Assembly (NCBI GenBank): GCA_012861695.1
Contig: JAAOOA010000056.1
Span: 5,306,707 to 5,370,706 of the forward strand
DNA from: Trematomus loennbergii
Lineage: Eukaryota; Chordata; Actinopteri; Perciformes; Nototheniidae
Length of the DNA stretch: 64,000 nt
Direction: 5' to 3'
The translations under genes and the position numbers were made by a program. Shown here in pieces: positions 1-11,300 of this stretch. The stretch's first letter is position 1. Every line of letters begins with the position of its first letter. The notes below the pieces were generated by a model that worked only from the letters and a program-made list of their open reading frames with translations, ran no database searches and was not told where the DNA came from.

Positions 1-734
1 CTTCATATAATTATTTCCCACTGGCAGGACCAGCTGTGTCTGCAGTTGTCACATGCCACTTTCCATACAACCAGATGGCAACACAAGGCGACCCCTGGAT
101 GGCTTACTGCAGCTCGCTTTCATGCTGGCAGCAAGTATAAATAGTTGACATGAGGCTGACGGACATTAGACAATACAAATCTAACTGTTATGATCTTTTG
201 GGGAAAGACTTATTTGGCCAATGGATTCTCTTATGAAAATGAAAATCATCTTTACTGCTTTAACAGCAGCCATAAAGCCGTGTTGGTTTCAGTGCACTGC
301 CTTTAGTGTCTGCTTCCACCACCCTCTCTAGGGTCAGAGCACACCTCATTTATCAGGCCTTGTTAAACCACTGTCAGGGACACACTGACTGTGTGTGGGT
401 GACATCCACTGTTCATACTGTACTTCCATCTAATTGATGCAAGTTTACGTGTGTTCATAATCATCATGACAACCCTGTCCTTCAGTATTTTTATCCCGAC
501 ATTTGGATTGATCACTTAATCAAGATCTCAGTTCCAAATTATATTTGACACCATAGTGTGCTACCTTTTGATAATGTCCCTTGCTATTGCATAATTCACA
601 ATCTTTTTTATTTTCCTTGTTATGTAGTAAACAACAAGATTGTTCCAGTGAACTACAATGGAGAAAACAAAGGATCAACGTAAGCAACTAACAAGAAATC
701 TTCACACATAATTAAAACCTGGAAGCAGCTGCTA
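1..734. other. Unrecognised non-coding stretch
   Basis: I see no exon, repeat family or RNA gene that I can support here. The sequence is AT-rich, and both strands are broken by frequent stop codons. A TATA-like string lies near 136, but no transcript structure follows it. Confidence 0.4.
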
Positions 735-1154
735 CTAGGGGTGTAACGGTTCACATAATTCACGGTTTGGTACGTACCTCGGTTTGGGGTCACGGTTCGG
801 TACAACAAGAAAAGAAAAAGAAAAGTCCCAAATGCATAATTCCAGGTTTGTTGTTATTTATTTTTGAACAGTAGTGCAAGTTTCAGTTTAAAAATAAGGA
901 ACTCTAACATTTTGAATAATTAACTGTATTGCAAAGTTAAAAACAAACCACAAACAGTACCATACACTCAGATGGCCATATGATCTATAATGGCTGATGT
1001 CAAACAAAAAGGTTTCATCAAGCTGTAAAACTAAAAAGAATGTCTTGAAAATATTACATAATAAAATGATAAGAAAGTGTTTCAAGGCGCATAGCAATTT
1101 AAATATATATGCCAATAGCTTCCGTTATTTATTTTGGTCTCTCGGCTTTCATGT

Positions 1155-1505
1155 CTATCGGCTTCTTAAAAACAGCGGGGATAAGCTGTTGAACTGCTGT
1201 TTTCTTTGCCGGGCTCCGGTGATTGGCAAATCTGGGTGATGCCTTCTGATATGATTTAGCAAGTTTGGCTGTGTTACCATTAGCATACCGCACCGCTGTC
1301 GAACAACGCCGACACACCGTCCTCGTCCGATCCACCACTCTCCATCGTTATTGTAGTCCACAGGGAACCCGAAATGTTCCCACACAGCTGATTTAAACGA
1401 AGCAGGTGGGTCTTCTAGCTCCTGTGTGTTATCTGAAATCGCAATACTAACTTTTCTTCTTCTTGTATTTTGTTCGTTTTGTTGTGTTTTCTTCTTGTTC
1501 TTCAT
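1155..1505 (-). pseudogene. Frame-shifted BED zinc-finger fragment of a hAT transposase
   Basis: Three pieces of one BED finger appear on the minus strand. The first has a WEHFGF motif (the aromatic start of the BED fold). The second, in another frame, has VCRRCSTAVRYANGNTA (the Cys-x2-Cys pair). The third, back in the first frame, has NHIRRHHPDL (the His pair). Two compensating indels therefore break the domain. BED fingers sit at the N terminus of ZBED1-like hAT transposases and bind element DNA. The open frame running upstream to about 1625 is contributed by the inserted MITE, not by the transposase. No functional protein is expected. Confidence 0.75.
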
Positions 1506-1506
1506 A

Positions 1507-2155
1507 GAGAGGCGAAGTCCCTCCCTTTCCGGGGGACCTCCATGGGACCTTATTTCGGAAAAAGTATGTATTGAAGTCAATGGCGAGAGAAAGATTATCT
1601 TTCGATCCCGTTTGAATTGTGCCACGAATTACACATATGATGTTTGTCAATTTAAAAGATAATTTTGCAAGTCAAAAAAAATAAAATGTGTCGTAAACTG
1701 TGAAGTAACACTTTTTTTTGTGTGAAACCGCTCGATGAACTACATCTCCCGTCTCGCACCACACACCAAGACGGCCGTCACGTTGGCACATTTCACTTCT
1801 TTCTTTCAGAATGAGCGGAAAGTATTAAAAGAGGTGAAAATCACTAAGTCTGGGCATGTTGAGAGCTGTACATACACACAAGGGGAGTTAAGTTCCGTAA
1901 GAGCCAGCATGCGGGACCGGGATTTGTAGTCTTTCTAGTTGCGTATTTTCATAGTCTTATATTTCAACAGTTTTACGACAAACTGTGACTTTTTTTACAT
2001 GGAAATGATTTGTTAAGATTGACAAACATCATATGTGTAATTCGTGGCACAATTCAAACAGGATCGAAAGATAATCTTTCTCTCCCATTGACTTCAATAC
2101 ATAATTTTTCCGAAATAAGGTCCATGGGTCGGAAGTAGATGGGACTTCGCCTCTC
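1507..2155. mobile_element. Long-TIR MITE inserted in the hAT copy, TA-flanked
   Basis: The ends are perfect inverted repeats, GAGAGGCGAAGTCCC at 1507 and its reverse complement ending at 2155, each next to TA (1505-1506 and 2156-2157). The arms continue with high identity for roughly 180 bases (about 1507-1690 against 1970-2155). An inner pair of inverted words (ACTACATCTCCCG near 1740 and its counterpart near 1925) makes the unit nearly foldback from end to end. There is no transposase frame. The TA duplication would suit Tc1/mariner or ISL2EU-type mobilisation; the superfamily is my inference. Confidence 0.7.
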
Positions 2156-2210
2156 TATTTGTTGTTTGGCTGGCAAACAGCTTTTAGGTGCAATACCGCC
2201 CCTGGATATA

Positions 2211-3025
2211 TATAGTGTAATGGATACTGCCCTGAGTGACAGACTTTTTCCTATTTCTGCATAGGGTCTTGTCTATTTAGAAAGAAACGGAAGCAGAAAC
2301 CAACCTATAATTGAACACTCTGTTAACCTGTCAGATGTCAACATTAACAACTGATGCTCCATTTGTGCAGACGATGACTGTTTGTGCCCCTGCAGGCTAT
2401 CAGGTAAAAGGAATTGTAAAGCTGTTAGCTGACACTTAGACAATTCATTTCCTGACTCAACCGCTGCTAGCCATCCACTCATTGCTGCACATGTTCTTTA
2501 AATGGGATCCATGCATTCCTCGGTGCCACGTGGAGACCAGAGGAGATGATTGAATGGCAGGTCTGGGAGAGAGGATGTTCTTCGAAAAACATAAGAAGGA
2601 CATCAAATATGGATGTCTCAATTCCACAAGGCAAGAAGGCTGAAAATGAATATAGGATGCTGGCATGTCTCTGGGATAACCTCTTCATTTATGCTTCAGT
2701 TAGTGATAATTGCTGGGAAGATATTGAGAAAAGTAAAGAGACTTTTAAATTGTTTTGCCAAGATATTGCTGCATGTCATTACTTTGTGAAAGCACTATCC
2801 AGCTATTCTGCAATTTTCTGTCTGCTAAGCACGTCCCACTTAGTTTTTGTTGATACGCCTGTCAAGCTTTTTCTTCCTGCACGGCACAATGTTATTGTTG
2901 ATGAAAGACCTGCATTTCTTAGACCTTGTTCAGACTGCTGTCAAGCACAAAACGGTTCTAGGGCGAATCGGAATGTTTTCAATACTGATTTTAGAAATTC
3001 TGATGTTGATAGTGTGGATTCCCAA
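2211..3025. other. Unrecognised stretch with an unconvincing open frame
   Basis: A 164-codon frame runs on the + strand from 2546 to 3040. Its translation shows no domain I know, its start context and neighbours give no splice structure, and its end overlaps the repeat starting near 3026. I do not call it a gene. Confidence 0.4.
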
Positions 3026-3530
3026 ACTGGTGGAAAGTAACTAAGAACTTAAGTATTTCACAAGTACTTTTTAGACATATTTGTACTTTACTTGAGTATT
3101 TTCATTTAATGCTACTTTATACTTTTACTCCAATACATTTCAGAGGCAAATCTGTTTTAACACTCAGCTATTTGTACATAAAAAAAACATGATATGCTGA
3201 TATGGTTTAATGCAGCAGTACTGTAGCACTAATCTTATCAGTATTTCAAGTTTTACATTTGGTCCACATTGACTAACTGCGATACTAAAATATTATTTCA
3301 TGTATAAAAACAGGATCAAATTGTAACCATAATAATACTTCTGTACTTTATATTATTCCGAAATGGGACATTGTACAGAATGAGTACTTGTATTAAAGTA
3401 TATTTTGATTCTAAGCTTTTCTTAAGTAACATTTTGAAATCAGGACTTTTATTTGTAATGGAGTATTTTTAGACCATAGTATTTGTACTTGGACTAAAGT
3501 AAAGGATCTGAATACTGATTCCCCAACATT
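3026..3530 (+). repeat. Dispersed teleost repeat with 'GGTGGAAAGTAACTAAG' end
   Basis: It begins with CTGGTGGAAAGTAACTAAG and ends with AAAGTAAAGGATCTGAATAC. In between are many 'gtacttttactc' and 'tactttatac' words. This layout matches a very common fish interspersed repeat, probably a non-autonomous DNA transposon. A second, truncated copy begins at 24304. There is no coding capacity. Confidence 0.65.
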
Positions 3531-4965
3531 CTAGCTAAGACGCACATTAGCTAAATAAGCTAACATTGGCTTCATGAGTAGAAATTGTCGGCTCTGGTGG
3601 AATTAGTTGTGTTTTTTCCCTTCATTTTTTGGAAAAAGACAATGTTAAAAAGCACTTAAATGACTACATACTTTTGGTCGTCTTGATTTAGGAAATGTAA
3701 AACACCATCCTCCAAATGTCAAGTATCTCAATTAACACTTGGAGCTGTGGTAAGAGCTTAAACTGCCTGGTAACAGTTGCTACGCTGGACAATCGTTGTT
3801 GAGAGAAGGGTTCAGCAAACTGTCAAATGTTAAAAGATCACCATTTAGAGTTTCCACAATTAATAGGGAAATCCTTCAAAGTGTGAGAGCTATTGACTGT
3901 CACGCGATCAAGCAGTAGCTGCTGACTCTGTGGCATATCTCTTCTGTGTGTGAAGTGCTAAAGCTGGTGATGACAGGCCCCATCTCACCTCCCCATTTTC
4001 ATTTAGCTGCGGCTGGTGCAGAACAACCTTCCCAACACTTAATCAGCACCGTTAGACTGTAAACACATCACAAGCTGCAATCAGACGGCACTGAGCTCAT
4101 TGCTCACAGGTCACAGAGTGAATTACGTTTGATTAGAATTTGATTTACGAGACAGAACTTGCTGGGATGTGGATCAGATACAAATATACCACCGTACGAG
4201 ACACATGAGAGGAATACACAGTCATAGACAGAGCAGCAGTATGAGTGTATAGGATGCTGCCTTTACAAACATTTGAGAAATAAGAAGGAAAAGTCTAATT
4301 TCAACAGATTTATTTTTAAGTCTCGAGGAGATGCACAGGAGAACAATGTAAAAATCACAAAGCACACAGGGAATCTTTCATTTTTGATGAAAGTCAATGT
4401 GCCTTGCGCTGATGCGGTTCAGACAGATATAGAGGTTGCAAATAGCTTCTATTTTATAGTTATAGTTGATTTCATTCAAGTATTTCATGCTTATTTACTG
4501 TGCAACATGCTCTGTATAACTAATCCTAATGAATGAATCCACATTTTGATTAACCACATTTAGTCCATCCAACTAATGGTGCATTAAGAGGAGATGAAGG
4601 CAGACAGTTAAGCATTCCTGCTGCTAAGGATAGCTACATTAATTTAGCTTTTAATTCATTATAGTCTTAAAATGTTATTGCAGAATTATATTGCTTCATA
4701 CATAAAATTACAAAAGTGGTTGGATTCAGCTATTTAAAAGTTTTATATTCCATTCAATATGCTTTTATTCTCGATTACATTTGACTTAAATGTGTTGAAT
4801 ACTTAGAATTAAGAGTGAATTCACATTATCATATATTAAATAAATCATAAACTACAGTCATCAATTATTTACTTGATACTTGGGTCATTAACCTTGTGTG
4901 AAAAGGAATTGTGAACTAAAGTGTAATAATAATTGACAGATTTTTTTTGGAGTCTGGAAGTCACC
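3531..4965. other. Unrecognised non-coding stretch
   Basis: No element, exon or RNA gene could be supported. Short open frames (such as 4273-4536 on +) have no recognisable content. Confidence 0.4.
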
Positions 4966-6153
4966 TTAACCTCTTAAGCCCTGAGCCTGTTTTTCAGGTC
5001 TCAGGCTCGAAAATGACATTCCCAGAACAAATGACCATATCTTCCCTTCTAAAAGGGTTAAATTAATAATCTTTATTCTCAAAGTAATGATAAACCTGTG
5101 AGTTGGATGTAGAAAAGTCAGAATCAATATAGATGTTTTTTATTTTAAAAAAAATTCAGATTTTACATAGTAAAAAATTGTAAATTACTACTGTAGTGTC
5201 CGTCCAAACATTTTTTTTACAGATAGTGAAAACTACCCTTGGATGATGGGTTAGTAGACTAAAAGCTTTAGGAATCCAAAGTACAACATATAATAAGTAC
5301 CCTGTATCAAGATTGATGCAAAACAAGTGACATTTGACCTTTTTAGAGAGGTTTAGCCAAAAAAAAACCCACTTCTGGGGTCATTTGGGTGGATTTGACC
5401 TATCTCTGGCCCCCCTTGGTCGATTTAGATGAATGAAATCTCTTTATAACCGCTAGAGCCAATGGAATCGAGGGAAAGTTATATACACACCAAAACGTTA
5501 ACAAATAAGGAGTGAGAGTGACGCGTTACCAAACCGGAAGCTGCATACACTCTGGTGGCTACCATTAGCAGCTAACTTTTCCGCTCCGATTTTTACATAA
5601 AAAATGGAATTATGGATTATAAATAATTTTTAAAAGGCACAGGTACATTATCAACCTATGGATCAACAGTTGTAGATTTTTTTTTTTCGTTTTAATGCCA
5701 TTGAACACGTCTTTTGACCTAATTGACAGCTACGGTGAGACGATCTGCCGTAAAAGCTCCGTAAAGGTACGTGTTGTGATGTCTGTTTGCTTCCCCTGTC
5801 GCAATTTAGGATCGCTCAGTGATGATACTATACATAAATAATCAGTGGAGTCTCAGCTTTAATCGGATATATTGTATGTGCAGCTACGATAAGTAATAAG
5901 GGTATCTTTATCTTGAATTGTGTGCCGCAGTGCGTTCGAATTTTTTCGCTCAGGGGTCATTTAGACGCTTCTTATGAGACTTGTGTTTTGTTTTGGTAAA
6001 ATGGTTCATATCTTCAGTTAGCTGAGATTCTTCCCGTTAATCTGGTGCTACACATTAATAGTTTCATAAATGTTAAGAAGCCCTGAGACATTATCTCGAA
6101 AACAAAACGGTGGGAGGGGTCCAATGGGGGGACCGCCGTGCTTAAGAGGTTAA
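4966..6153. mobile_element. TTAA-flanked DNA element (piggyBac-like ends), full-length copy
   Basis: Both ends carry TTAA (4966-4969 and 6150-6153) bordering the inverted repeat CCTCTTAAGC at 4970 and GCTTAAGAGG ending at 6149. The TTAA duplication and the CC start are typical of piggyBac-type termini. The 1180-bp interior has no long frame, so this is non-autonomous. Its first about 750 bases are shared with 25561-26205. The interior includes the word CTTCTGGGGTCATTTGGGTG, also present in the second copy. Confidence 0.7.
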
Positions 6154-8179
6154 TGGTCATTCATCAGCTACAGAAATGAATAATAAACCTCCCTGATGTC
6201 CAACTATCGTTTTTGTTCACATTATTTACTTTTTATACCATATCTTACATCATGTATTCCTAATCCCCCCATCCTGAAGGCTCACCTCTTGAGCATTCAT
6301 ACTCCAGTTGTTGAACTTTGGTCTTTGCTCCAATATTTCTTTCTATGTATGCTGAGTGCATAGTGTTCAGGGCGCCACCAGATTATCTACCTCTCTCCGT
6401 CTTTTATGATGAGTCATAGGCTCAACCCGAGGCAACAGAGCTCTGGAAGGGAGAGAGATGTGATTTGAATGCAGCAGCAGTCAGGAGGAGACGGAGGGAA
6501 AAGGGCAGTTTATTTTAAGATGCCTTAGTACCAACCGGTACTTTTGTCCGGGATCCTTTAGAGACGCTCCAGTGGAACTTCAAAATAAGATGGATATGTG
6601 TGTCGACGCATGTGTGCGTGAGTTTTAGGGGCAAAAAAAGATTTATAACCATGCAGTTTTTCATAAATTCAGAGTGCATAAATCAAAAGGCGGAATTAAA
6701 AACTCAGGCCTGCTTGAGAGTCCTTCTGCATAGTGTTTTGGATATCACACAATTGACCGAGTATGCGTGCAGCATAAGCTGTGTTTTAATAATTACATTT
6801 TGAAAGGATTATTTAACATTTCCAGCAGCTAGTTATCTTAGCACAATTGTAAACACACTAGATGGTTTGTTACACAGAACTATCCAAGAAATGGTCGATG
6901 GAAGGTTTAAACAAGGGCAGACGCTTAAAATAAAATACTCTGCAGGTGATTGGATAAACCATCTGTCAATCACTTGCCAAAGCAAGATCGGAAAAGAGCC
7001 AACGAAAAAGTCTTCCGACTCTTTGATTCTCTTTGACTGAAGCAATACCCTTAATTTCTGATATCAGTCATGCTATTGCAGCATCTTAGATAAGTTCTTA
7101 ATAACCGCCATTGATGTTTTTGAACAAATAGTCGCGTCTAACCACAAAGGTAAGCTCCTCTCAGGACGCTGCTAACTGGCTGATAGCTTCATATTAAGTA
7201 TACAGACATGAGAGTGGTTTCATCCCGTAATCTATCTTTCTGCAACAAAGTAAACAAGATGCTTTCCCAACACCAATCATACTAGCATAATTCTTTATTT
7301 TAATAGTTGTAAATGAAGTGTGGTTAAAAAGTTTCATGGACCTCAAGTCACATGTAGAGTTTGTTTTTAGGCATACTTTACTTTGACAAAAACCAGCATC
7401 TCTCTCTTACATCATTTCTCTGGACAACAGAAGTACATGTAGCCACACTAAAGCACATGGTACAATCTCAATAGCCTCTAAGGCCACTTTAGTTGCATTA
7501 CTTTAGATCGGAGGGAGGAAGAGAAAAAGCATGCTACACTGTCAAGTAAGTGGAGCGAGCAGTAAGCTGCGTGTAGAAAGCTGATGAGCACTGGCGTGTC
7601 GTCGGCGCCACTAACTTAGCCTTTCTGTGAACCTTGTGTAAAGTGAGTAGAACTGGCACCTTCCCTTTCGTAATACCCACGTTCACTACGAAAATGTCTC
7701 CATGATTTCTCTACAACTCTATTTTTAAACATGCAATTTGGTGAGGGGGTGTTGCCATCAGCTAAAAAGCCAAGAGGGATGTCATGACCAGTGTGTCAGT
7801 TTCAAGGTGATGCTTCATTAACTCAATTTCATACCTTTCTAGGTTTGTTTTGAACAAGTGGGGATAAACGGTCATGCACCTAACTGTGGTTCTACCCTAA
7901 GAGGAAGGCATAGTAGTTTTAGTGTTTGAAGGCATGAGCTTGAGTAATGACATTGGAATTTGACCATGCCGTTGCATTCTGTTGTAAAGTCATAAATCAG
8001 AGTCAATGTCACATTGGGTTACCTCTCAATAAAGAAAAGCATGGGCTTTTAGGTTTTAATAGCGCTCCGAGACCACTATACTTTCTCTGAATACATTACA
8101 GAGTCCTGTTAAGTCTATAAGAATGTGTGCTAGAAACCACGACAGGCTCTACCTGTAGGCTGAGTAGCGTCACCTCCTT
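6154..8179. other. Unrecognised non-coding stretch
   Basis: No element, exon or RNA gene could be supported on either strand. The longest frames are under 75 codons and show no domain. Confidence 0.4.
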
Positions 8180-8329
8180 AAAACATTAAACAACAACTTT
8201 TTAAAACCTTTTATCTTTATATTTTAAACATTTTCAACATTGTGGATAAATCCTTATATTCTCCTGGCAACACACTGAACGTCAAATGTTCCTCCTCATT
8301 ACACTCACCCCTACTTTAGTGGGAACAAT

Positions 8330-9055
8330 AAAGGCTTCTCAATTCTCTAATTTCCCCTACTCGACTCCTCGGTCCTCTGGTAGTGACCCGGAAATGGATT
8401 TCAGCGCGCCATGTTGAAGGACATCTCATTTCTCTAAATGCACACCGAGGACCGAGCATCGAGCGTCGAGGAGGCTCTCTGGAGGAGCTCTAACCGAGGA
8501 GACACTGATGGGTCCTCCACGGGTCCTCCGTGGATGCATTTCCGGCAACAGTGATGTTTCAAAGAGTCGAGACGCACGGCCGGACTGATCTCAGCCAATG
8601 ACAGCTCTGCATGCATCCCCTGGATATTATTTTATTAACTGCTTTCATCGCGACGCGATATCCAGTCTCTGATTGTGTTATGAGAGTGCTCTCATACTTG
8701 TTTGATTCTGAAATTGTATATATTTATATAAATGTCTGCATCTGTAGCCTGTTATTGTCTCATTATACCGCACTGTGAATGAATTCAAAGTAAATATATA
8801 AGTCGTCATGAACACATCTGTCCATCAGACAGAGGGCTGCTGTGCCTCCTGTCATCATTAATGGACGTCTCTTTAAAATGACCGCTCAGAGGAGAGGAGT
8901 TCTCATTTCTCTAAACGCCTGCTGCTTCCCCTCCTCTCTCCTCGGTTCCCCTCCTCGACTCCCCGCTCGCATCTCCTGTGGGCGGGACTAAGACACGAGG
9001 ATAGGAGTCGAGGATAGGAGTCGAGGAGGGGAAATTAGAGAATTGAGAAGCCTTT
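8330..9055. mobile_element. Harbinger-like MITE with AAT target duplication
   Basis: Terminal inverted repeats AAAGGCTTCTCAATTCTC (8330) and the matching complement ending at 9055 continue for about 28 bases. The element is bordered by AAT at 8327-8329 and 9056-9058. The related copy at 37663-37665 has a single AAT with the flanks joined, so the insertion boundaries are fixed to the base. A 3-bp duplication of this type suits PIF/Harbinger. The interior has several 'gactcctcgg / gtcctcc' words and inverted sub-repeats near both ends, but no transposase. Confidence 0.8.
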
Positions 9056-9113
9056 AATGAGTCTGCGTCTTTGATGCGCACAGAAGGATGATGCGGGGAT
9101 GCAATGTAGACAG

Positions 9114-11300
9114 AGACCTCAACAGCGCCCTCTGTGACTGGATCCTGAACTTCCTGACGGGCAGACCCCAGGCAGTGCAGGTGGGAAACATCACATCCTC
9201 CACCCTGATCCTCAACACCGGAGCCCCTCAAGGCTGCATGCTCAGCCCTCTCCTCTACTCCCTGTTCACTCATGACTGCGTGGCCACACACAGCTCCAAC
9301 ACCATCGTGAAGTTTGCGGACGACACGACCGTCATCGGCCAGATCACCGACGGCGACGAGACGGCGTAGAGAGGAGGTCGAAAACCTGACATCTTGGTGC
9401 CAGGATAACAACCTCCATCTCAACGTCAGCAAAACAAAGGAGCTGATTGTGGATTACAGGAAGCAGCAGAGAGAGGGACACGCCCCCATCCCCATCAATG
9501 GGACTACGGTGGAGAGAGTCAGCAGCTTCAGGTTCCTCGGTGTCCACATCACTGAGGACCTGACATGGACTCTTCACACCACCACCATCACCAAAACAGC
9601 TCGACAGCTGCTCTTCTTCCACCGCAGGCTGAGGAGGTTCAACATGGACTCCAGGATACTCTGCAACTTCTACAGGTGCACCATAGAGAGGATCCTGACC
9701 TTCTACAGGTGCACCATAGAGAGGATCCTGACCTTCTACAGGTGCACCATAGAGAGGATCCTGACCTTCTACAGGTGCTCCATAGGGAGGATCCTGACCT
9801 TCCACAGGTGCTCCATAGGGAGGATCCTGACCTTCTAGAGGTGCACCATAGAGAGGATCCTGACCTTCTACAGGTGCACCATAGAGAGGATCCTGACCTT
9901 CTACAGGTGCTCCATAGGGAGGATCCTGACCTTCTACAGGTGCACCAGAGAGCATCCTGACCTTCTAGAGGTGCACCATAGAGGATCCTGACCTTCTACA
10001 GGTGCACCATAGAGAGGATCCTGACCTTCTACAGGTGCTCCATAGGGAGGATCCTGACCTTCTACAGGTGCACCATAGAGAGCATCCTGACCTTCTAGAG
10101 GTGCACCATAGAGAGGATCCTGACCTTCTACAGGTGCACCATAGAGAGCATCCTGACCTTCTACAGGTGCACCATAGAGAGCATCCTGACCTTCTACAGG
10201 TGCACCATATCCTGACCTTCTACAGGTGCACCATAGAGAGCATCCTGACCTTCTACAGGTGCACCATAGAGAGCATCCTGACCTTCTACAGGTGCACCAT
10301 AGAGAGCATCCTGACCTTCTACAGGTGCACCATAGAGAGCATCCTGACCTTCTACAGGTGCACCATAGAGAGCATCCTGACCTTCTACAGGTGCACCATA
10401 GGGAGCATCCTGACCTTCTACAGGTGCACCATAGAGAGGATCCTGACCTTCTACAGGTGCACCATAGAGAGGATCCTGACCTTCTACAGGTGCTCCATAG
10501 GGAGGATCCTGACCTTCCACAGGTGCTCCATAGGGAGGATCCTGACCTTCTAGAGGTGCACCATAGAGAGGATCCTGACCTTCTACAGGTGCACCATAGA
10601 GAGGATCCTGACCTTCTACAGGTGCTCCATAGGGAGGATCCTGACCTTCTACAGGTGCACCATAGAGAGCATCCTGACCTTCTAGAGGTGCACCATAGAG
10701 AGGATCCTGACCTTCTACAGGTGCACCATAGAGAGGATCCTGACCTTCTACCGGTGCTCCATAGGGAGGATCCTGACCTTCTACAGGTGCACCATACAGA
10801 GCATCCTGACCTTCTAGAGGTGCACCATAGAGAGGATCCTGACCTTCTACAGGTGCACCATAGAGAGCATCCTGACCTTCTACAGGTGCACCATAGAGAG
10901 CATCCTGACCTTCTACAGGTGCACCATAGAGAGCATCCTGACCTTCTACAGGTGCACCATAGAGAGCATCCTGACCTTCTACAGGTGCACCATAGGGAGC
11001 ATCCTGACTGGCTGCATCACGGCCTGGTACAGCAGCTGGACCGCCCTCAACCGTAAGGCTTTACAGAGGGGGGTGAAAACTGCAGAGTACATCACCAGGA
11101 CGGAGCTGCCATCCATGGAGGACCTTTACTCCCAGAGGCTCAGGAAGAAATCTCTCATGATTATAAAAGACCCCCATCACCCCAGCCACAAACTGTTCTG
11201 TCTGCTGCCGTCTGGCAGGCGGTACCGCAGCATCCAGACTAAAACCACCAGACTCGGAGACAGTTTCATACCACAGGCAATAAGACTGCTAAACAACTGA
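9114..11300 (+). pseudogene. LINE reverse-transcriptase C-terminal half, disrupted
   Basis: RT landmarks in order: a [15 protein letters not shown] block at about 9218-9262, the catalytic FADDTTVIG at about 9313-9339, FRFLGVHITEDLTW near 9529, then RRLRRFNMDSRILCNFYRC leading into the minisatellite. After the array come TALNRKALQ, LPSGRRYRSI and a stop at 11298-11300. A 2-base loss near 9366 turns a Tyr codon into a stop and shifts frame. The array adds further stops (units beginning ttctagagg) and frame changes from 26- and 31-base units. The protein is dead in this copy. Confidence 0.85.
9668..11008 (+). repeat. 41-unit 33-bp minisatellite inside LINE RT codons
   Basis: The unit TTCTACAGGTGCACCATAGA followed by gaggatcctgacc (33 bases, 11 codons: F-Y-R-C-T-I-E-R/S-I-L-T) is repeated 41 times by my count. 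Variants: a (agaggatcc), b (agagcatcc), c (gctcc...gggagg), d (ttccac plus c), e (ttctagagg), f (gggagc, at units 23 and 41). Three units are short (31, 31 and 26 bases). A related intact RT would have one copy of this segment. Because 33 is a multiple of 3, all forward frames become repetitive pseudo-proteins, and the reverse strand reads as an 11-residue repeat (GAPVEGQDPLY). Confidence 0.95.

Larger units (their letters stand above)
735..2210 (-). mobile_element. hAT transposon deletion derivative (ZBED-type), interrupted by a MITE
   Basis: The low-coordinate end starts with TAGGGGTGTAACGGTTCAC followed by repeated 'cggtttggtac'-like words, the terminal sequence typical of a common teleost hAT family. 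Minus-strand coding matches a BED zinc finger of a hAT transposase at about 1505-1155. Sequence at about 2158-2210 (a GGCAAACAGCTTTTAGGTGC stretch) fits the element's 5' region, so the insertion at 1507-2155 splits the copy. The catalytic and dimerisation domains are missing, which points to an internal deletion. I could not find the outer right terminal repeat or a clean target duplication. Confidence 0.7.

Noticed and set aside
2546..3040. 164-codon + strand frame
   Set aside because: No domain, no splice context, runs into a dispersed repeat; consistent with chance.
9344..9955. 203-codon minus-strand frame with G-A-P-V-E-G-Q-D repeats
   Set aside because: Antisense shadow of the same array and the RT codons.
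9668..11008. CRISPR-like appearance of the regular 33-bp array
   Set aside because: Units are contiguous with no spacers, the repeats are RT codons of a LINE, and the context is a fish-type genome.
10226..11056. 276-codon + strand frame of His/Arg/Glu/Asp/Pro-rich repeats
   Set aside because: It is the minisatellite read in a non-RT frame. Every frame of a 33-bp repeat stays open unless a unit contains a stop.
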